The translations under genes were made by a program, and so were the position numbers. A stretch of DNA of 59,179 nt, taken from assembly GCA_016222805.1 (NCBI GenBank), contig JACRQG010000019.1:1-59179 (forward strand). The letters run 5' to 3'. The first letter of the stretch is position 1. Each line of letters begins with the position of its first letter. Shown piece by piece: positions 35,805-44,693 of the stretch. This DNA comes from Verrucomicrobiota bacterium. GTDB taxonomy: Bacteria > Verrucomicrobiota > Verrucomicrobiia > Opitutales > Opitutaceae. Under the pieces are notes generated by a model. The model did no database searches. It was not told the origin of the DNA and saw only the letters and a program-made list of their open reading frames with translations.

Positions 35805-36275
35805 ATGCCCAGCTCCCTCGCCCAAACTCGTTCGTCGTGCTTCGGATTCCGCCTCACTTGGAATCCTTGTCGCCTCCTCGTCGGGCTGCTCGTCGCCCAC
35901 ACCGCCCTCTGGGCCACCCCGTCTGCCGGGGCAACCACCAGCGATACAGAAGAGAGGAACCCAGCAGCTCCAAAGGCGGCCCGGCTTCGGGTCGATCTCG
36001 ACCGCAAACGCGAGGAAGTGAACCAGGCCAAGGTTGCCATTGCCCGTTACGAGGAGGCTCGGAAACGGCTGCTCGTGACCAAGAACACGCTAGAGGGCTC
36101 GCGCTTATCCGACCAGGTCCAGGACTCCGAACTCGCCGAACTGCGCACCTTGCAGCAGATCGTGGATTATATGCGTGCTCAACTGGGCGGCACTGCCAGC
36201 CCGGCGCAGCCTGCCCCCGCTGTCCAACTCGCGACTAGCGCCAGTCCGGCGCAGCCTGCAACCAGGCCAAAGTGA
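35805..36275 (+). CDS. exported coiled-coil protein of unknown function
   Basis: A 156-aa protein from the ATG at 35805. A hydrophobic segment near residues 20-42 (CRLLVGLLVAHTALWATPSAGA) acts as a signal peptide or anchor. Residues 55-120 are a charged helical coiled coil (LRVDLDRKREEVNQAKVAIA, LAELRTLQQIVDYMRAQL). The tail is an Ala/Pro linker with two near-identical SPAQPA units. I recognise no family. Its stop codon overlaps the start codon of the next gene (TGATG), so the two are translationally coupled and probably form a complex at the membrane. Start assignment is moderate. Confidence 0.6.
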   Translation: MPSSLAQTRSSCFGFRLTWNPCRLLVGLLVAHTALWATPSAGATTSDTEERNPAAPKAARLRVDLDRKREEVNQAKVAIARYEEARKRLLVTKNTLEGSRLSDQVQDSELAELRTLQQIVDYMRAQLGGTASPAQPAPAVQLATSASPAQPATRPK

Positions 36276-36739
36276 TGGCCCGCTTCACCCAGAACGAGTA
36301 TGCCGCCTTCATCAAGCCGGTCGCCGCCGCGCTCAGCAATGTCCTGAGCCAGGTCGACCGCGAGTTGGCCGATCAGCAGAAACGCCTGAAGACCCTGCTG
36401 GATGAGCAGATCAAACTGGAGAATCAGCTCGACAGCATCCAGGACGCAAAGCGCCAACTCGATGACACGGTCCTGATCTATGGGCTGCCGAGCCTGGGTG
36501 CCATCATGCTCGGCCTCCTCTTGATTCCGGCCGTCTACAAAGGCACCCCCGCGGTCGATCACATCTTCCAGAGCGGCCTGCTGCTCGAACTCATGACCGT
36601 CTTTCTCCTCACCTCCGCGATCCTGCTGCTGGGCGCCAGCAACAAGATCAACGCCGAGGTCCTGGGCACCTTGATTGGCGGTATTTCCGGATACGTTCTC
36701 GGCAAGGGGAAGTCCCGGTTGGACGACCGCCAGAAGTAG
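36275..36739 (+). CDS. coiled-coil membrane protein of unknown function
   Basis: A 154-aa protein. Residues 20-63 form a coiled coil (LSQVDRELADQQKRLKTLLD...). Two hydrophobic segments follow, about 66-86 (LIYGLPSLGAIMLGLLLIPA) and 101-120 (LLLELMTVFLLTSAILLLGA). A Gly-rich hydrophobic C-terminal helix, GTLIGGISGYVLGKG, comes last. The topology suggests an inner-membrane protein with a soluble coiled coil on one side. Its ATG overlaps the previous gene's TGA, suggesting coupled expression. A GTG one codon earlier is also possible. No family is recognised. Confidence 0.65.
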   Translation: MARFTQNEYAAFIKPVAAALSNVLSQVDRELADQQKRLKTLLDEQIKLENQLDSIQDAKRQLDDTVLIYGLPSLGAIMLGLLLIPAVYKGTPAVDHIFQSGLLLELMTVFLLTSAILLLGASNKINAEVLGTLIGGISGYVLGKGKSRLDDRQK

Positions 36740-36800
36740 ACGGGATGTCCGGCGCAGGTCGGACACCCGGCCGGATCCTCGCCCTCCATCCTTCGGAATC

Positions 36801-39290
36801 GTGACTGCCTCCGCCCTTTACCTGCGTCGGCCAGCGATCCCTGGTCGCGCTCTGCTCGTTCTCGGATCCCTGCTGGACCTGGCTGCCCTCCCGTTGCCGG
36901 CGGCTCCCGTCGATTATCTGCACGAGATCAAGCCGCTGCTCACGCAGCACTGTGTGCGCTGCCACGGCGAGCAGAAGGAGGAAGGCGGGCTGCGGGTCGA
37001 CACGGCAGCCTCGATGCATCTCGGTGGCGCCAGCGGCTCGATTCTGCGTCGTCCGGCGGGTCGCGAGAGCCTCCTGGAGCAGGTGCTCGCCGGCACCCAC
37101 GAGGACATTCCCGCCATGCCGTACAAGAAGCCGCGCCTCGCCGCCGAGGAAATCGCGCGGATCCGCGCCTGGGTCGCCGACGGGGCCCCGGCCCCGGAAC
37201 GCGAGGAGCCCGGTCGGTGGGAGCACTGGGCCTTTGTTCCGCCGCGGCGCCCTTCTCCGCCGCCGCTCCCCGCTTCCCTGGCCGGCTGGCCGCGCAACGA
37301 TCTCGATCGCTTCATCGGAGCCCGGCTTGCGGCCGCCGGGATCTCCCCCTCCCCCGAGGCCGACCGGATCACCCTCCTGCGCCGGATCAGCCTGGATCTC
37401 ACCGGCCTGCCCCCGACCCCCGATGAGGTCTCCGCCTTTGTCGCGGATCAGGCGCCGGCGGCGTTCGAACGGCTCGTCGATCGCCTTCTCACCTCGCCCC
37501 ACTACGGCGAGCGCTGGGCGCGCCCTTGGCTGGACGCCGCCCGCTACGCCGACTCCAACGGCTACAGCATCGATGCTCCCCGGCAGATCTGGAAATACCG
37601 CGACTGGGTCGTCGCCGCCTTCAACCGCGACCTGCCCTTCAATCAATTCGTGATCGAACAACTCGCCGGGGATCTGCTTCCGCAGCCCACCGTCGAGCAA
37701 CGCATCGCCACCGGCTTCAACCGCAACACGCAGATCAACCAGGAAGGCGGCATCGATCCCGAGCAGTTCCGCATCGAGTCGGTCCTCGACCGCGTCAACA
37801 CCTACGGCACCGTCTTCCTCGGCCTCACGCTGTCCTGCGCCCAATGCCACGATCACAAGTTCGATCCGATCTCGCAGACCGAGTACTACCGGCTTTACGC
37901 TTTCTTCAACAACAGCGTCGACGACGGCCACGGCGACCGCCGCTCCCGTTCCACCGGGGTCCTCCACTTTGACGCCGACGGGCGGCCGGACGATCGCCTC
38001 GAAGCCGAGCTGGCCGAAACCCGTGAACAGCTGGAGGCGCTGTTCGAGCAGCAGGGAACGACGGTCGAAGCGTGGCGTCGCGCCCTGCCACCGGAGCAGC
38101 GCCGGAAGCACGCCTCCGCCAGTCTCCGGGCCGCGCTCGATGTCGAGTGGGCCCGCCAGTCCTTCAACCAGCGCCGCGCCGTCTTTCCCCTCGCCCGCCC
38201 GGAAGACCCAGCCTTCAAGGCGCTCAACGACCGCTACGGCACGCTCACCCGCCGCGAGGGCAAGGCGGTGTCGACGCTGGTCATGGAGGAACTCCCTGAA
38301 CCGCGGCCGAGTGTCGTGTTCATCAAGGGCGATTTCACGCGGCCGGGCGCCCCGGTGACCCCCGGCACCCCGGCCGTACTCCCGCCTCTCCGGGCCGAGA
38401 AACCCAACCGGCTCGATCTCGCCCGCTGGACCGTCGATGCCAACCATCCGCTGACCGCCCGCGTGCTGGTCAATCGCGTCTGGCAACAGTATTTTGGCCG
38501 CGGCCTCGTCGAGACCGAGAACGACTTCGGCTCCCAGGGAACTCCGCCCTCACACCCGGAACTCCTCGATTGGCTCGCCTCCGAGCTGATCGCGCGCGGC
38601 TGGAGCCTGAAGGCCCTCCATCGCCTGATTGTGACGTCGGCCACGTATCGCCAGGCCTCGCGGGTGCGGCCGGACCTGGAAACGATCGACCCGCTCAATC
38701 GCCTGCTGGCCCGGCAGTCCCGCCTGCGCCTCGATGCCGAGATCGTGCGCGATGCCGCGCTGCGCGCCAGCGGCCTGCTGGTTCCGACACTCGGCGGCCC
38801 GCCGGTGTTTCCGCCCCAACCGGACGGCGTCATGTCCCTGGGCCAGGTGAAACGGGAGTGGAAACCCAGCACCGGACCGGACCGCCACCGACGAGGCCTC
38901 TACACGCATTTCTGGCGCGCCACCCCTCACCCCGCCCTCGCCGTCTTTGACGCCGCCGACGGTTTCAGCGCGTGCACCCGGCGTCTCCGTTCCAACACCC
39001 CGCTGCAGGCGCTTACGCTCCTGAATGACCGCCAGTTCGTCGAGTTCGCCGAGGCGCTGGCCCGGCGGATTCAAAGCGAGGTCCCGGATGACTTGGGGGC
39101 GCGGATCGACTTTGCGTTCCGCTGCTGCCTCGCCCGGCCACCGAGCGAGGCGGAGAAGTCGCGAGTGGCGGAGCTTTATCAGCAACAACTCACCGCGACC
39201 GCCGGAGAGGAGACCGCCCGCCGCCAGGCCGCGTGGCTCACCGTCGCCCGCGTGCTCCTGAACCTCGACGAGACCATCACCCGCGAATGA
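36801..39290 (+). CDS. PSD1-type protein: cytochrome c, DUF1549 and DUF1553 domains
   Basis: An 829-aa exported protein. A GTG start at 36801 gives a signal peptide (LLVLGSLLDLAALPLPAAP). The N-terminal planctomycete-type cytochrome domain has the haem motif CVRCH (Cys51, Cys54, His55). DUF1549 follows (about 130-330: DRFIGARLAAAGI, WLDAARYADSNGYSID, YGTVFLGLTLSCAQCHDHKF, including a second CAQCH). DUF1553 is C-terminal (about 520-800: ANHPLTARVLVNRVWQQYFGRGLV, RRLRSNTPLQALTLLND). The family is characteristic of Planctomycetes and Verrucomicrobia; its substrate is unknown, though it is usually found beside glycan and sulfatase genes. It overlaps the DUF1501 gene by four bases, indicating coupling. 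Confidence 0.9.
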   Translation: MTASALYLRRPAIPGRALLVLGSLLDLAALPLPAAPVDYLHEIKPLLTQHCVRCHGEQKEEGGLRVDTAASMHLGGASGSILRRPAGRESLLEQVLAGTHEDIPAMPYKKPRLAAEEIARIRAWVADGAPAPEREEPGRWEHWAFVPPRRPSPPPLPASLAGWPRNDLDRFIGARLAAAGISPSPEADRITLLRRISLDLTGLPPTPDEVSAFVADQAPAAFERLVDRLLTSPHYGERWARPWLDAARYADSNGYSIDAPRQIWKYRDWVVAAFNRDLPFNQFVIEQLAGDLLPQPTVEQRIATGFNRNTQINQEGGIDPEQFRIESVLDRVNTYGTVFLGLTLSCAQCHDHKFDPISQTEYYRLYAFFNNSVDDGHGDRRSRSTGVLHFDADGRPDDRLEAELAETREQLEALFEQQGTTVEAWRRALPPEQRRKHASASLRAALDVEWARQSFNQRRAVFPLARPEDPAFKALNDRYGTLTRREGKAVSTLVMEELPEPRPSVVFIKGDFTRPGAPVTPGTPAVLPPLRAEKPNRLDLARWTVDANHPLTARVLVNRVWQQYFGRGLVETENDFGSQGTPPSHPELLDWLASELIARGWSLKALHRLIVTSATYRQASRVRPDLETIDPLNRLLARQSRLRLDAEIVRDAALRASGLLVPTLGGPPVFPPQPDGVMSLGQVKREWKPSTGPDRHRRGLYTHFWRATPHPALAVFDAADGFSACTRRLRSNTPLQALTLLNDRQFVEFAEALARRIQSEVPDDLGARIDFAFRCCLARPPSEAEKSRVAELYQQQLTATAGEETARRQAAWLTVARVLLNLDETITRE

Positions 39291-40804
39291 GCGCTCCCTT
39301 CTCTCCGTCCCCGACGGCTCACCCCGGAGTCCCGTCGGAGGGTTTCCTCCTGCCCGATCCGGTGTGGCTGGCGCACCGCACGCGCCGGCATTTTCTCAGT
39401 CGGTGTGCAGTCGGCCTCGGCGGCATCGCCCTCGCCTCGCTCGCTGACGCCGCCCGCCTCGGCGCCGCCCCAGCCCCCTCCGCGGCGGATCTCCCGAATC
39501 CGCTGGCGCCCCGCCCGCCGCATTTTCGCGCGCGCGCCAAGAACGTCATCTACCTCTTCATGGCCGGCGGCCCGAGCCAGCTGGAGCTGTTCGACTACAA
39601 ACCGAAGCTTGTCGCGCTCAACGGCCAGCCGATTCCGGCCTCCTTCATCGAGGGCAAGCGCTTCGCCTTCATGGACACCAGCCACGGCACCAAGCTGATG
39701 GGCACGCGGCGCCAGTTTGCCCAGCATGGTCGGAGCGGGGCGTGGGTTTCCGAGCTCTTCCCCCACACCGCCGGCATTGTCGACGACCTCACGATCGTGA
39801 AGTCCTGCCAGGCCACGCTTTTCAATCACGCCCCGGCCAAGCTCTTCATGAACACCGGCTCCGGCCAGTTCGGCCGGCCCAGCATGGGTTCCTGGCTCTC
39901 CTACGGGCTCGGCAGCGAATGCCAGGATCTGCCCGGCTTCGTCGTCCTGCAGTCCGGACCGCGCGGACCCCGCGGCGGGGCCGTCAACTGGGGCTCCGGC
40001 TTCCTGCCCACCACCTACCAGGGCGTCCCGTTTCGCGGGACCGGCGAGCCCATCCTGAACCTCACCACCCCGGAGGGCATCGCCGCGGATCGCCAGCGCC
40101 AGACCATCGACGCCATCCGCGACCTCAACCTGCAGCGGGCCGTCGCCACCGGAGATCCGGAAATCCTGACGCGCATCGCCGCCTACGAGATGGCCTCGCG
40201 CATGCAGTCCAGCGGACCGGAGCTCATCGATCTCTCCCGGGAGAGCCCCGCCACCCTCAAGCTCTACGGCATCGAAGACGGCCGGCCCTCCTTCGCCCGC
40301 AACTGCCTCCTCGCCCGCCGGCTCGTCGAGCGCGGCGTGCGCTTCGTCCAGCTGTATCACACGAATTGGGACAGCCACGGCGGCCCCGGGGAAAACCTCC
40401 AGAGTGACTTTGAGAAGGTCTGCCGCGAGGTCGACCAGGGGCAGGCCGCCCTGGTGCAGGATCTCAAGGCCCGCGGACTCCTCCAGGACACCCTCGTGAT
40501 CTGGGGCGGAGAGTTCGGCCGGACTCCGATGGGCGAGAATCGCGACACTACCGGCCGCAATCACCACATTGACGCCTTCACGATGTGGTTCGCCGGCGGG
40601 GGCACCAAGGCGGGAGCCATCATCGGCGAGACGGATGAACTCGGCTTCAACGCTGTGGCGGATCCCCTGCACGTCCACGATCTGCACGCCACGCTGCTGC
40701 ACCTGCTGGGCCTCGATCACACGCGGCTGACCTTCCGGTTCCAGGGGCGCGACTTTCGCCTCACGGACGTGCACGGCAAGGTGATGACGAAGCTTTTTGC
40801 CTGA
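39287..40804 (+). CDS. DUF1501 protein, Tat-exported
   Basis: A 505-aa protein whose ATG lies within the stop codon overlap (ATGA) of the preceding DUF1549/1553 gene. A twin-arginine signal (TRRHFLSRCAVGLGGIALAS) begins about 30 residues in. The body is an alkaline-phosphatase-superfamily-like DUF1501 fold, with NVIYLFMAGGPSQLELFDYKP, GRPSMGSWLSYGLGSE, VQLYHTNWDSHGG and IWGGEFGRTPM. These two genes form a conserved pair in this group of bacteria. Export by Tat implies cofactor or metal loading in the cytoplasm. The reaction is undetermined. Confidence 0.9.
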   Translation: MSAPFSPSPTAHPGVPSEGFLLPDPVWLAHRTRRHFLSRCAVGLGGIALASLADAARLGAAPAPSAADLPNPLAPRPPHFRARAKNVIYLFMAGGPSQLELFDYKPKLVALNGQPIPASFIEGKRFAFMDTSHGTKLMGTRRQFAQHGRSGAWVSELFPHTAGIVDDLTIVKSCQATLFNHAPAKLFMNTGSGQFGRPSMGSWLSYGLGSECQDLPGFVVLQSGPRGPRGGAVNWGSGFLPTTYQGVPFRGTGEPILNLTTPEGIAADRQRQTIDAIRDLNLQRAVATGDPEILTRIAAYEMASRMQSSGPELIDLSRESPATLKLYGIEDGRPSFARNCLLARRLVERGVRFVQLYHTNWDSHGGPGENLQSDFEKVCREVDQGQAALVQDLKARGLLQDTLVIWGGEFGRTPMGENRDTTGRNHHIDAFTMWFAGGGTKAGAIIGETDELGFNAVADPLHVHDLHATLLHLLGLDHTRLTFRFQGRDFRLTDVHGKVMTKLFA

Positions 40805-40851
40805 AGAGGCGCCGAACCCGCCTGCTTTTGGACCGGCGCGGGCTTCCCCCG

Positions 40852-41325
40852 TCACCGGGCCGCGGCCAGGGTTCCCTCGCCGCCCAGGACGCTGGCGAGA
40901 TTGGCCGCCCGTTCCGCGTACCGGTGGGCCGCTCGCGGCGCCCTGCCGCCTACGGTCGCCGCCAGGCCGCCGTTCCAGGCCAGCGCGACATTGTAGGGGC
41001 TCGCCGTCATGCCGGCCTTCTCCAGGCCGCGCCGGATCCACTCGTAGTGCCGCACCGCCACCTCCTCCGAGGCACCGCGGTCCAGTGCGCGGGAAAACGG
41101 CGCCGTCGTGTGCATGCGCCAGGTGTCGACGCGGAACTGATACGGCCCTAGTTCCCCGCGCGGGCCCGGCCGACTCAGGTTCCGGGGATTCTCCAGGTTG
41201 CGGATGACTTCCAGAACGGTCTCCCGACCAGCTGCCTGCAGGTCCGCAAGTGTCGCCAGCAGCCAAAGCGCCGCAGTGGTCGCAACGCGGGTAACCGAGG
41301 AAAGCACGAGGGGAATGGTCTTCAC
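40852..41325 (-). CDS. small secreted lysozyme-fold (transglycosylase-like) protein
   Basis: A 157-aa protein with a signal peptide (VATTAALWLLATLADLQAAG). The core resembles SLT/goose-lysozyme-like folds: LENPRNLSRPGPRGELGPYQFRVD keeps the order of an 'ESGG...G..G..QF..tW' pattern, with YQF and TW and a candidate catalytic Glu in LEN. HYEWIRRGLEKAG and VALAWNGG then correspond to the 'LAYNAG'-like helix. It is likely a peptidoglycan-cleaving or degenerate lysozyme-like protein; activity is uncertain because the acidic residue context is atypical. It is convergent with the DUF1501 gene and divergent from the SNF2 gene. Confidence 0.65.
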   Translation of the reverse strand: MKTIPLVLSSVTRVATTAALWLLATLADLQAAGRETVLEVIRNLENPRNLSRPGPRGELGPYQFRVDTWRMHTTAPFSRALDRGASEEVAVRHYEWIRRGLEKAGMTASPYNVALAWNGGLAATVGGRAPRAAHRYAERAANLASVLGGEGTLAAAR

Positions 41326-41527
41326 GCCGCCACCGACCCGGCGCAGACCCGCGGGATTCCTGCCCGCCCGGGGATTTTCCCATCTTTTCCCGGGAACCTT
41401 TGCGGAAAGTTCCCGTCAGCGCGCCGCGACCGTCACCCCGGCGCGCCTTCACGACGGCGTCCCGGCCACGCTGGATTGATTTTCAGGTTGCCGGCGTTTC
41501 CCGCGTGCCGGCTATTCGTTCCCGCGC

Positions 41528-43831
41528 ATGCTTCGCTTTCATCTTCCTCCCAATCTCGCCGCCGCCATCGGCCGCAACGCCGTGCCCCTGCGCGTGGAGG
41601 TGGATCTGGGCCCGGCGCCGGAACCAGCCGAACTTCCGGCCCTCGCCTTGCTGCAGCGCTGGTCCGGGACGGATGTCCCCCCGAAGTTCATCCAGCTCTC
41701 CTGCCCCCAACTCCGCGAACTCGTGCGCGCCATCGACGGGGAACCGTGGTTTGTCGAGAACGCCCGTCCCACGGTCTGGCAGCACGACCACCTGCTGGCT
41801 CTCCGCGAACAACCGGCACCGTCCGCCGCCCCGTCCACGATCGCCCGGCCCGGCCTGCGCCTCGCCCCGCCCCCGGCTCCCCTGCTGCTCATCGATGGCA
41901 GCGAGCACTTCCTGGCGATCACGCTGCCGGATCGCGAACACCCCCGCTACGCGCAGTTCCTTTCGCTGGTCAAAGATCACGGCTTCACGCTCGAACCGTC
42001 CAACCGCAAATGGTGGCTGCGCGATCGGCACAAGACCCTCGGCTTCCTGGCGCGACATCTCTCCCGGCTGCGCAGTTCGGGGGAGGCCGCCGTCACCGCC
42101 AACTTCGAGCGGAACACCGCGCACCTCGTCTTCGCCGACGTCACCACCGAGGTGCGCGCCGGCACCGGCGGCTTCGAGATTGCGCTCGGTCTGCGGGCGC
42201 CTGGTGCGAGCGACGACGACGTGCGCTCCGCGCTCGCCGGCAGCCGCGGTTATGTCGAGGCAGGAAAGCAGATCGTACTGCTGGATCCCGACCGGCTGGA
42301 GAAGCTCGCGGCGGCACAGCGGGCGCTGTCTGGCGATCCTGCGGCGCAGGTCGCCGCTCGCCGCGTCGTGCGCCTCTCTTCCGCGCGGGTTCCGGAGGCG
42401 GAGACCGTGCTCGAACAGCTGTCCCCCGACTTTGCTCCGCCGGAGTCCTGGCGGGCACGGAGTGCCGCGCTGCGCCACCTCACCACCCTGGAGCCCGCGC
42501 CGATCCCGCCGTTCCTCGAACCGCAGCTTCGACCCTACCAGCGCCTCGGAACGGCCTGGCTCTGGCACCTCCACCGGCACCAACTCGGCGGGATCCTGGC
42601 CGACGAAATGGGACTGGGCAAAACGCTCCAGGCCCTGGCGCTGCTGAGTGCGCTGGCGGCCGCCCGCGAGCGTGCCTCCTCCTCCCCCCTGACCTGCCTG
42701 GTCGTCTGTCCCGCCTCGCTGCTGGAAAACTGGCGGCGGGAAGCGGCCCGCTTCGCCCCGCAGCTCCGGGTCTTCGTGCACCATGCCGCGAACCGACTGG
42801 AAACTGTCGCCGCGGCCGCCGCGCGCGATCTGATCATCACGAGCTATGGCACGCTCACCCGCGACGCGGAGTTCTTCGCCAGCCTCGAGTTCGTCACCGT
42901 GGTCGCCGACGAGGCGCAGCACATCAAGAACCGGCGCTCCCAGAATGCCGCCGTCCTCCGTTCGCTGCGCGCCCGCTCGCGCTTCCTGCTCACCGGCACT
43001 CCGCTCGAAAATTCCCTCGACGATCTCCGCTCGCTGTTCGAGTTCCTGCTCCCCGGCTACCTTCAGCCCGTGCCCACGGGGGTCCGCGGGGAGGATCGAG
43101 GGTGGTACGACGAGCGCCTCCGCGCCCAGACGGCACCTTACATCCTGCGGCGGACCAAGCGGGCCGTGGCGCCGGAGTTGCCCGCGCGGCTCGAACAGGT
43201 CCTGTGGTGTGATCTTTCCTCCGCGCAAGCCGCTCTCTACCGGTCCACCCAGGAGCGTGGTGAACGGGACTTGTTCGACCTGGAAGCCGGCGGAGCCAGC
43301 GAGGCGCGCCTCCGCCTCGCGGCCTTCACCCAGTTGCTGCGGCTTCGGCAGATCTGCTGCGATCCGCGACTGCTGGCGCCGACGGCGCTCTCCGCAGAGG
43401 CGAACCCACCCGCGCCGGCATACACGGCCGCGGACTCCGGCAAGCTCGATGCCCTGATCGAGCTCCTGGCGGAAGCCGTCGACGACCGCCAGGCCGAGGT
43501 GGATCGCTTCCAGTCCTCGCCGGAAATCCCGGTTTTCCTCCTTTCGCTCAAGGCCGGCGGCACTGGGCTCAACCTCACCGGCGCCGACACCGTCGTGCAC
43601 TTTGATCCCTGGTGGAATCCGGCCGTCGAGGCCCAGGCGACCGATCGGGCGCATCGCCTCGGGCAAACCCGCGTGGTGACGAGCTACAAGCTCATTGCCG
43701 CCGGTACCGTCGAGGAAAAGGTGCTCGCGTTGCAGGCGGAGAAGCGCGCCCTGCTGGCCAACGTGTTCGAGGCCAGCGATGCGGCGGCGGCCAAACTTTC
43801 CCTCGCGGATCTGCGCTCCCTGCTTAGATAA
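41528..43831 (+). CDS. SNF2-family ATPase with a deletion in the second RecA lobe
   Basis: A 767-aa DEAD/DEAH-related DNA translocase. N-terminal residues 1-330 are family-variable. The first lobe is complete: [17 protein letters not shown] (Walker A, about 358), [11 protein letters not shown] (Walker B, about 460) and [16 protein letters not shown] (motif III). The C-terminal lobe starts at [17 protein letters not shown] (about 637) but continues immediately with RQAEVDRF and [21 protein letters not shown], then [19 protein letters not shown] (motif VI). The usual HxVLVFSQFT...LDGST block, about 40 residues including motif IV, is missing in frame. The gene may be inactive or a functional variant. 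Its role would be chromatin-like or DNA-repair remodelling. Confidence 0.85.
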   Translation: MLRFHLPPNLAAAIGRNAVPLRVEVDLGPAPEPAELPALALLQRWSGTDVPPKFIQLSCPQLRELVRAIDGEPWFVENARPTVWQHDHLLALREQPAPSAAPSTIARPGLRLAPPPAPLLLIDGSEHFLAITLPDREHPRYAQFLSLVKDHGFTLEPSNRKWWLRDRHKTLGFLARHLSRLRSSGEAAVTANFERNTAHLVFADVTTEVRAGTGGFEIALGLRAPGASDDDVRSALAGSRGYVEAGKQIVLLDPDRLEKLAAAQRALSGDPAAQVAARRVVRLSSARVPEAETVLEQLSPDFAPPESWRARSAALRHLTTLEPAPIPPFLEPQLRPYQRLGTAWLWHLHRHQLGGILADEMGLGKTLQALALLSALAAARERASSSPLTCLVVCPASLLENWRREAARFAPQLRVFVHHAANRLETVAAAAARDLIITSYGTLTRDAEFFASLEFVTVVADEAQHIKNRRSQNAAVLRSLRARSRFLLTGTPLENSLDDLRSLFEFLLPGYLQPVPTGVRGEDRGWYDERLRAQTAPYILRRTKRAVAPELPARLEQVLWCDLSSAQAALYRSTQERGERDLFDLEAGGASEARLRLAAFTQLLRLRQICCDPRLLAPTALSAEANPPAPAYTAADSGKLDALIELLAEAVDDRQAEVDRFQSSPEIPVFLLSLKAGGTGLNLTGADTVVHFDPWWNPAVEAQATDRAHRLGQTRVVTSYKLIAAGTVEEKVLALQAEKRALLANVFEASDAAAAKLSLADLRSLLR

Positions 43832-43838
43832 TGCCGCC

Positions 43839-44666
43839 ATGATCCGGGTCTACTCCTCCGCCCGCGGCCTCATCCTCGAGTCGAACGGTGCCTACTATTC
43901 CCCCCCGGGACACCTCAGCCTCGACACGCTCTTCCGGGCCGCCGCCCCCGGCGACCTTCTCCGCGGTTGCCTCGTGACCGCCACTCCCGCGTCCGCCCCC
44001 CGCGAACTCCGGGCGCCCCTGCAGTCTCAGGAAGTCTGGGCCGCCGGGGTCACCTACCTGCGCAGCAAGTCCGCGCGCATGGCGGAGTCGAAGGACGCCG
44101 GCGGCGGGACCTTCTACGATCGCGTCTACGAGGCGGATCGGCCGGAGCTCTTCTTCAAGGCCACCCCGCACCGCGTCGCCGCCCCCGGAGCGCTGGTGCG
44201 CATCCGCTCCGACTCCCGCTGGAACGTGCCCGAGCCGGAGCTCACGCTCGCCGTCAATGCCGCCGGCCGCATCTTCGGCTACACGCTTGGCAACGACATG
44301 AGTTCGCGGGACATCGAGGGGGAGAATCCGCTCTACCTGCCACAGGCCAAGGTCTACGACCGCAGCGCCGCCCTCGGCCCGTGTCTGGTCGTGAGTGAGA
44401 TCCTTCCCGGCCCGGAGACCGCGCTCCGGATCGAAATCCGGCGCGGCGGTGCCCCGGTGTTCCAGGGCGAAACCACCCTCGGCCAAATCAAGCGGCCCCT
44501 TCCCTCGCTCGCCGACTGGCTGTTCCGCGACAACTCCTTCCCCAGTGGCGCCTACCTCATGACCGGCACCGGGATCGTTCCCCCGGACACCTTCACCCTG
44601 CAACGCGGCGACGAAATCCGGATCACCCTCGAACCCGTCGGCACCTTGCAGAACACGGTCGGGTGA
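43839..44666 (+). CDS. fumarylacetoacetate-hydrolase-family enzyme, likely 2-keto-3-deoxypentonate dehydratase
   Basis: A 275-aa protein of the FAH fold, starting 8 bp after the SNF2 gene. The metal-binding and active-site segments are [35 protein letters not shown] (Glu pair), [13 protein letters not shown] and the [12 protein letters not shown] lysine/aspartate region. The '[10 protein letters not shown]...[15 protein letters not shown]' pattern recalls 2-dehydro-3-deoxy-D-arabinonate (or -xylonate) dehydratases, which feed the alpha-ketoglutarate semialdehyde branch of pentose oxidation. A YjhG-type pentonate dehydratase lies 5 kb away, fitting that reading, but substrate is inferred. C-terminal [14 protein letters not shown] is typical of the family. 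Confidence 0.8.
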   Translation: MIRVYSSARGLILESNGAYYSPPGHLSLDTLFRAAAPGDLLRGCLVTATPASAPRELRAPLQSQEVWAAGVTYLRSKSARMAESKDAGGGTFYDRVYEADRPELFFKATPHRVAAPGALVRIRSDSRWNVPEPELTLAVNAAGRIFGYTLGNDMSSRDIEGENPLYLPQAKVYDRSAALGPCLVVSEILPGPETALRIEIRRGGAPVFQGETTLGQIKRPLPSLADWLFRDNSFPSGAYLMTGTGIVPPDTFTLQRGDEIRITLEPVGTLQNTVG

Positions 44667-44693
44667 CCGGGTCCCGGCGCCCTCGGCCCGCCC

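Noticed and set aside
39179-41452. 757-codon minus-strand frame covering DUF1501 and the lysozyme-like gene
   Set aside because: It overlaps two supported genes and its residues are compositionally biased.
41483-43840. Long minus-strand frame opposite the SNF2 gene
   Set aside because: Shadow of a clearly conserved helicase; no start context or motifs.
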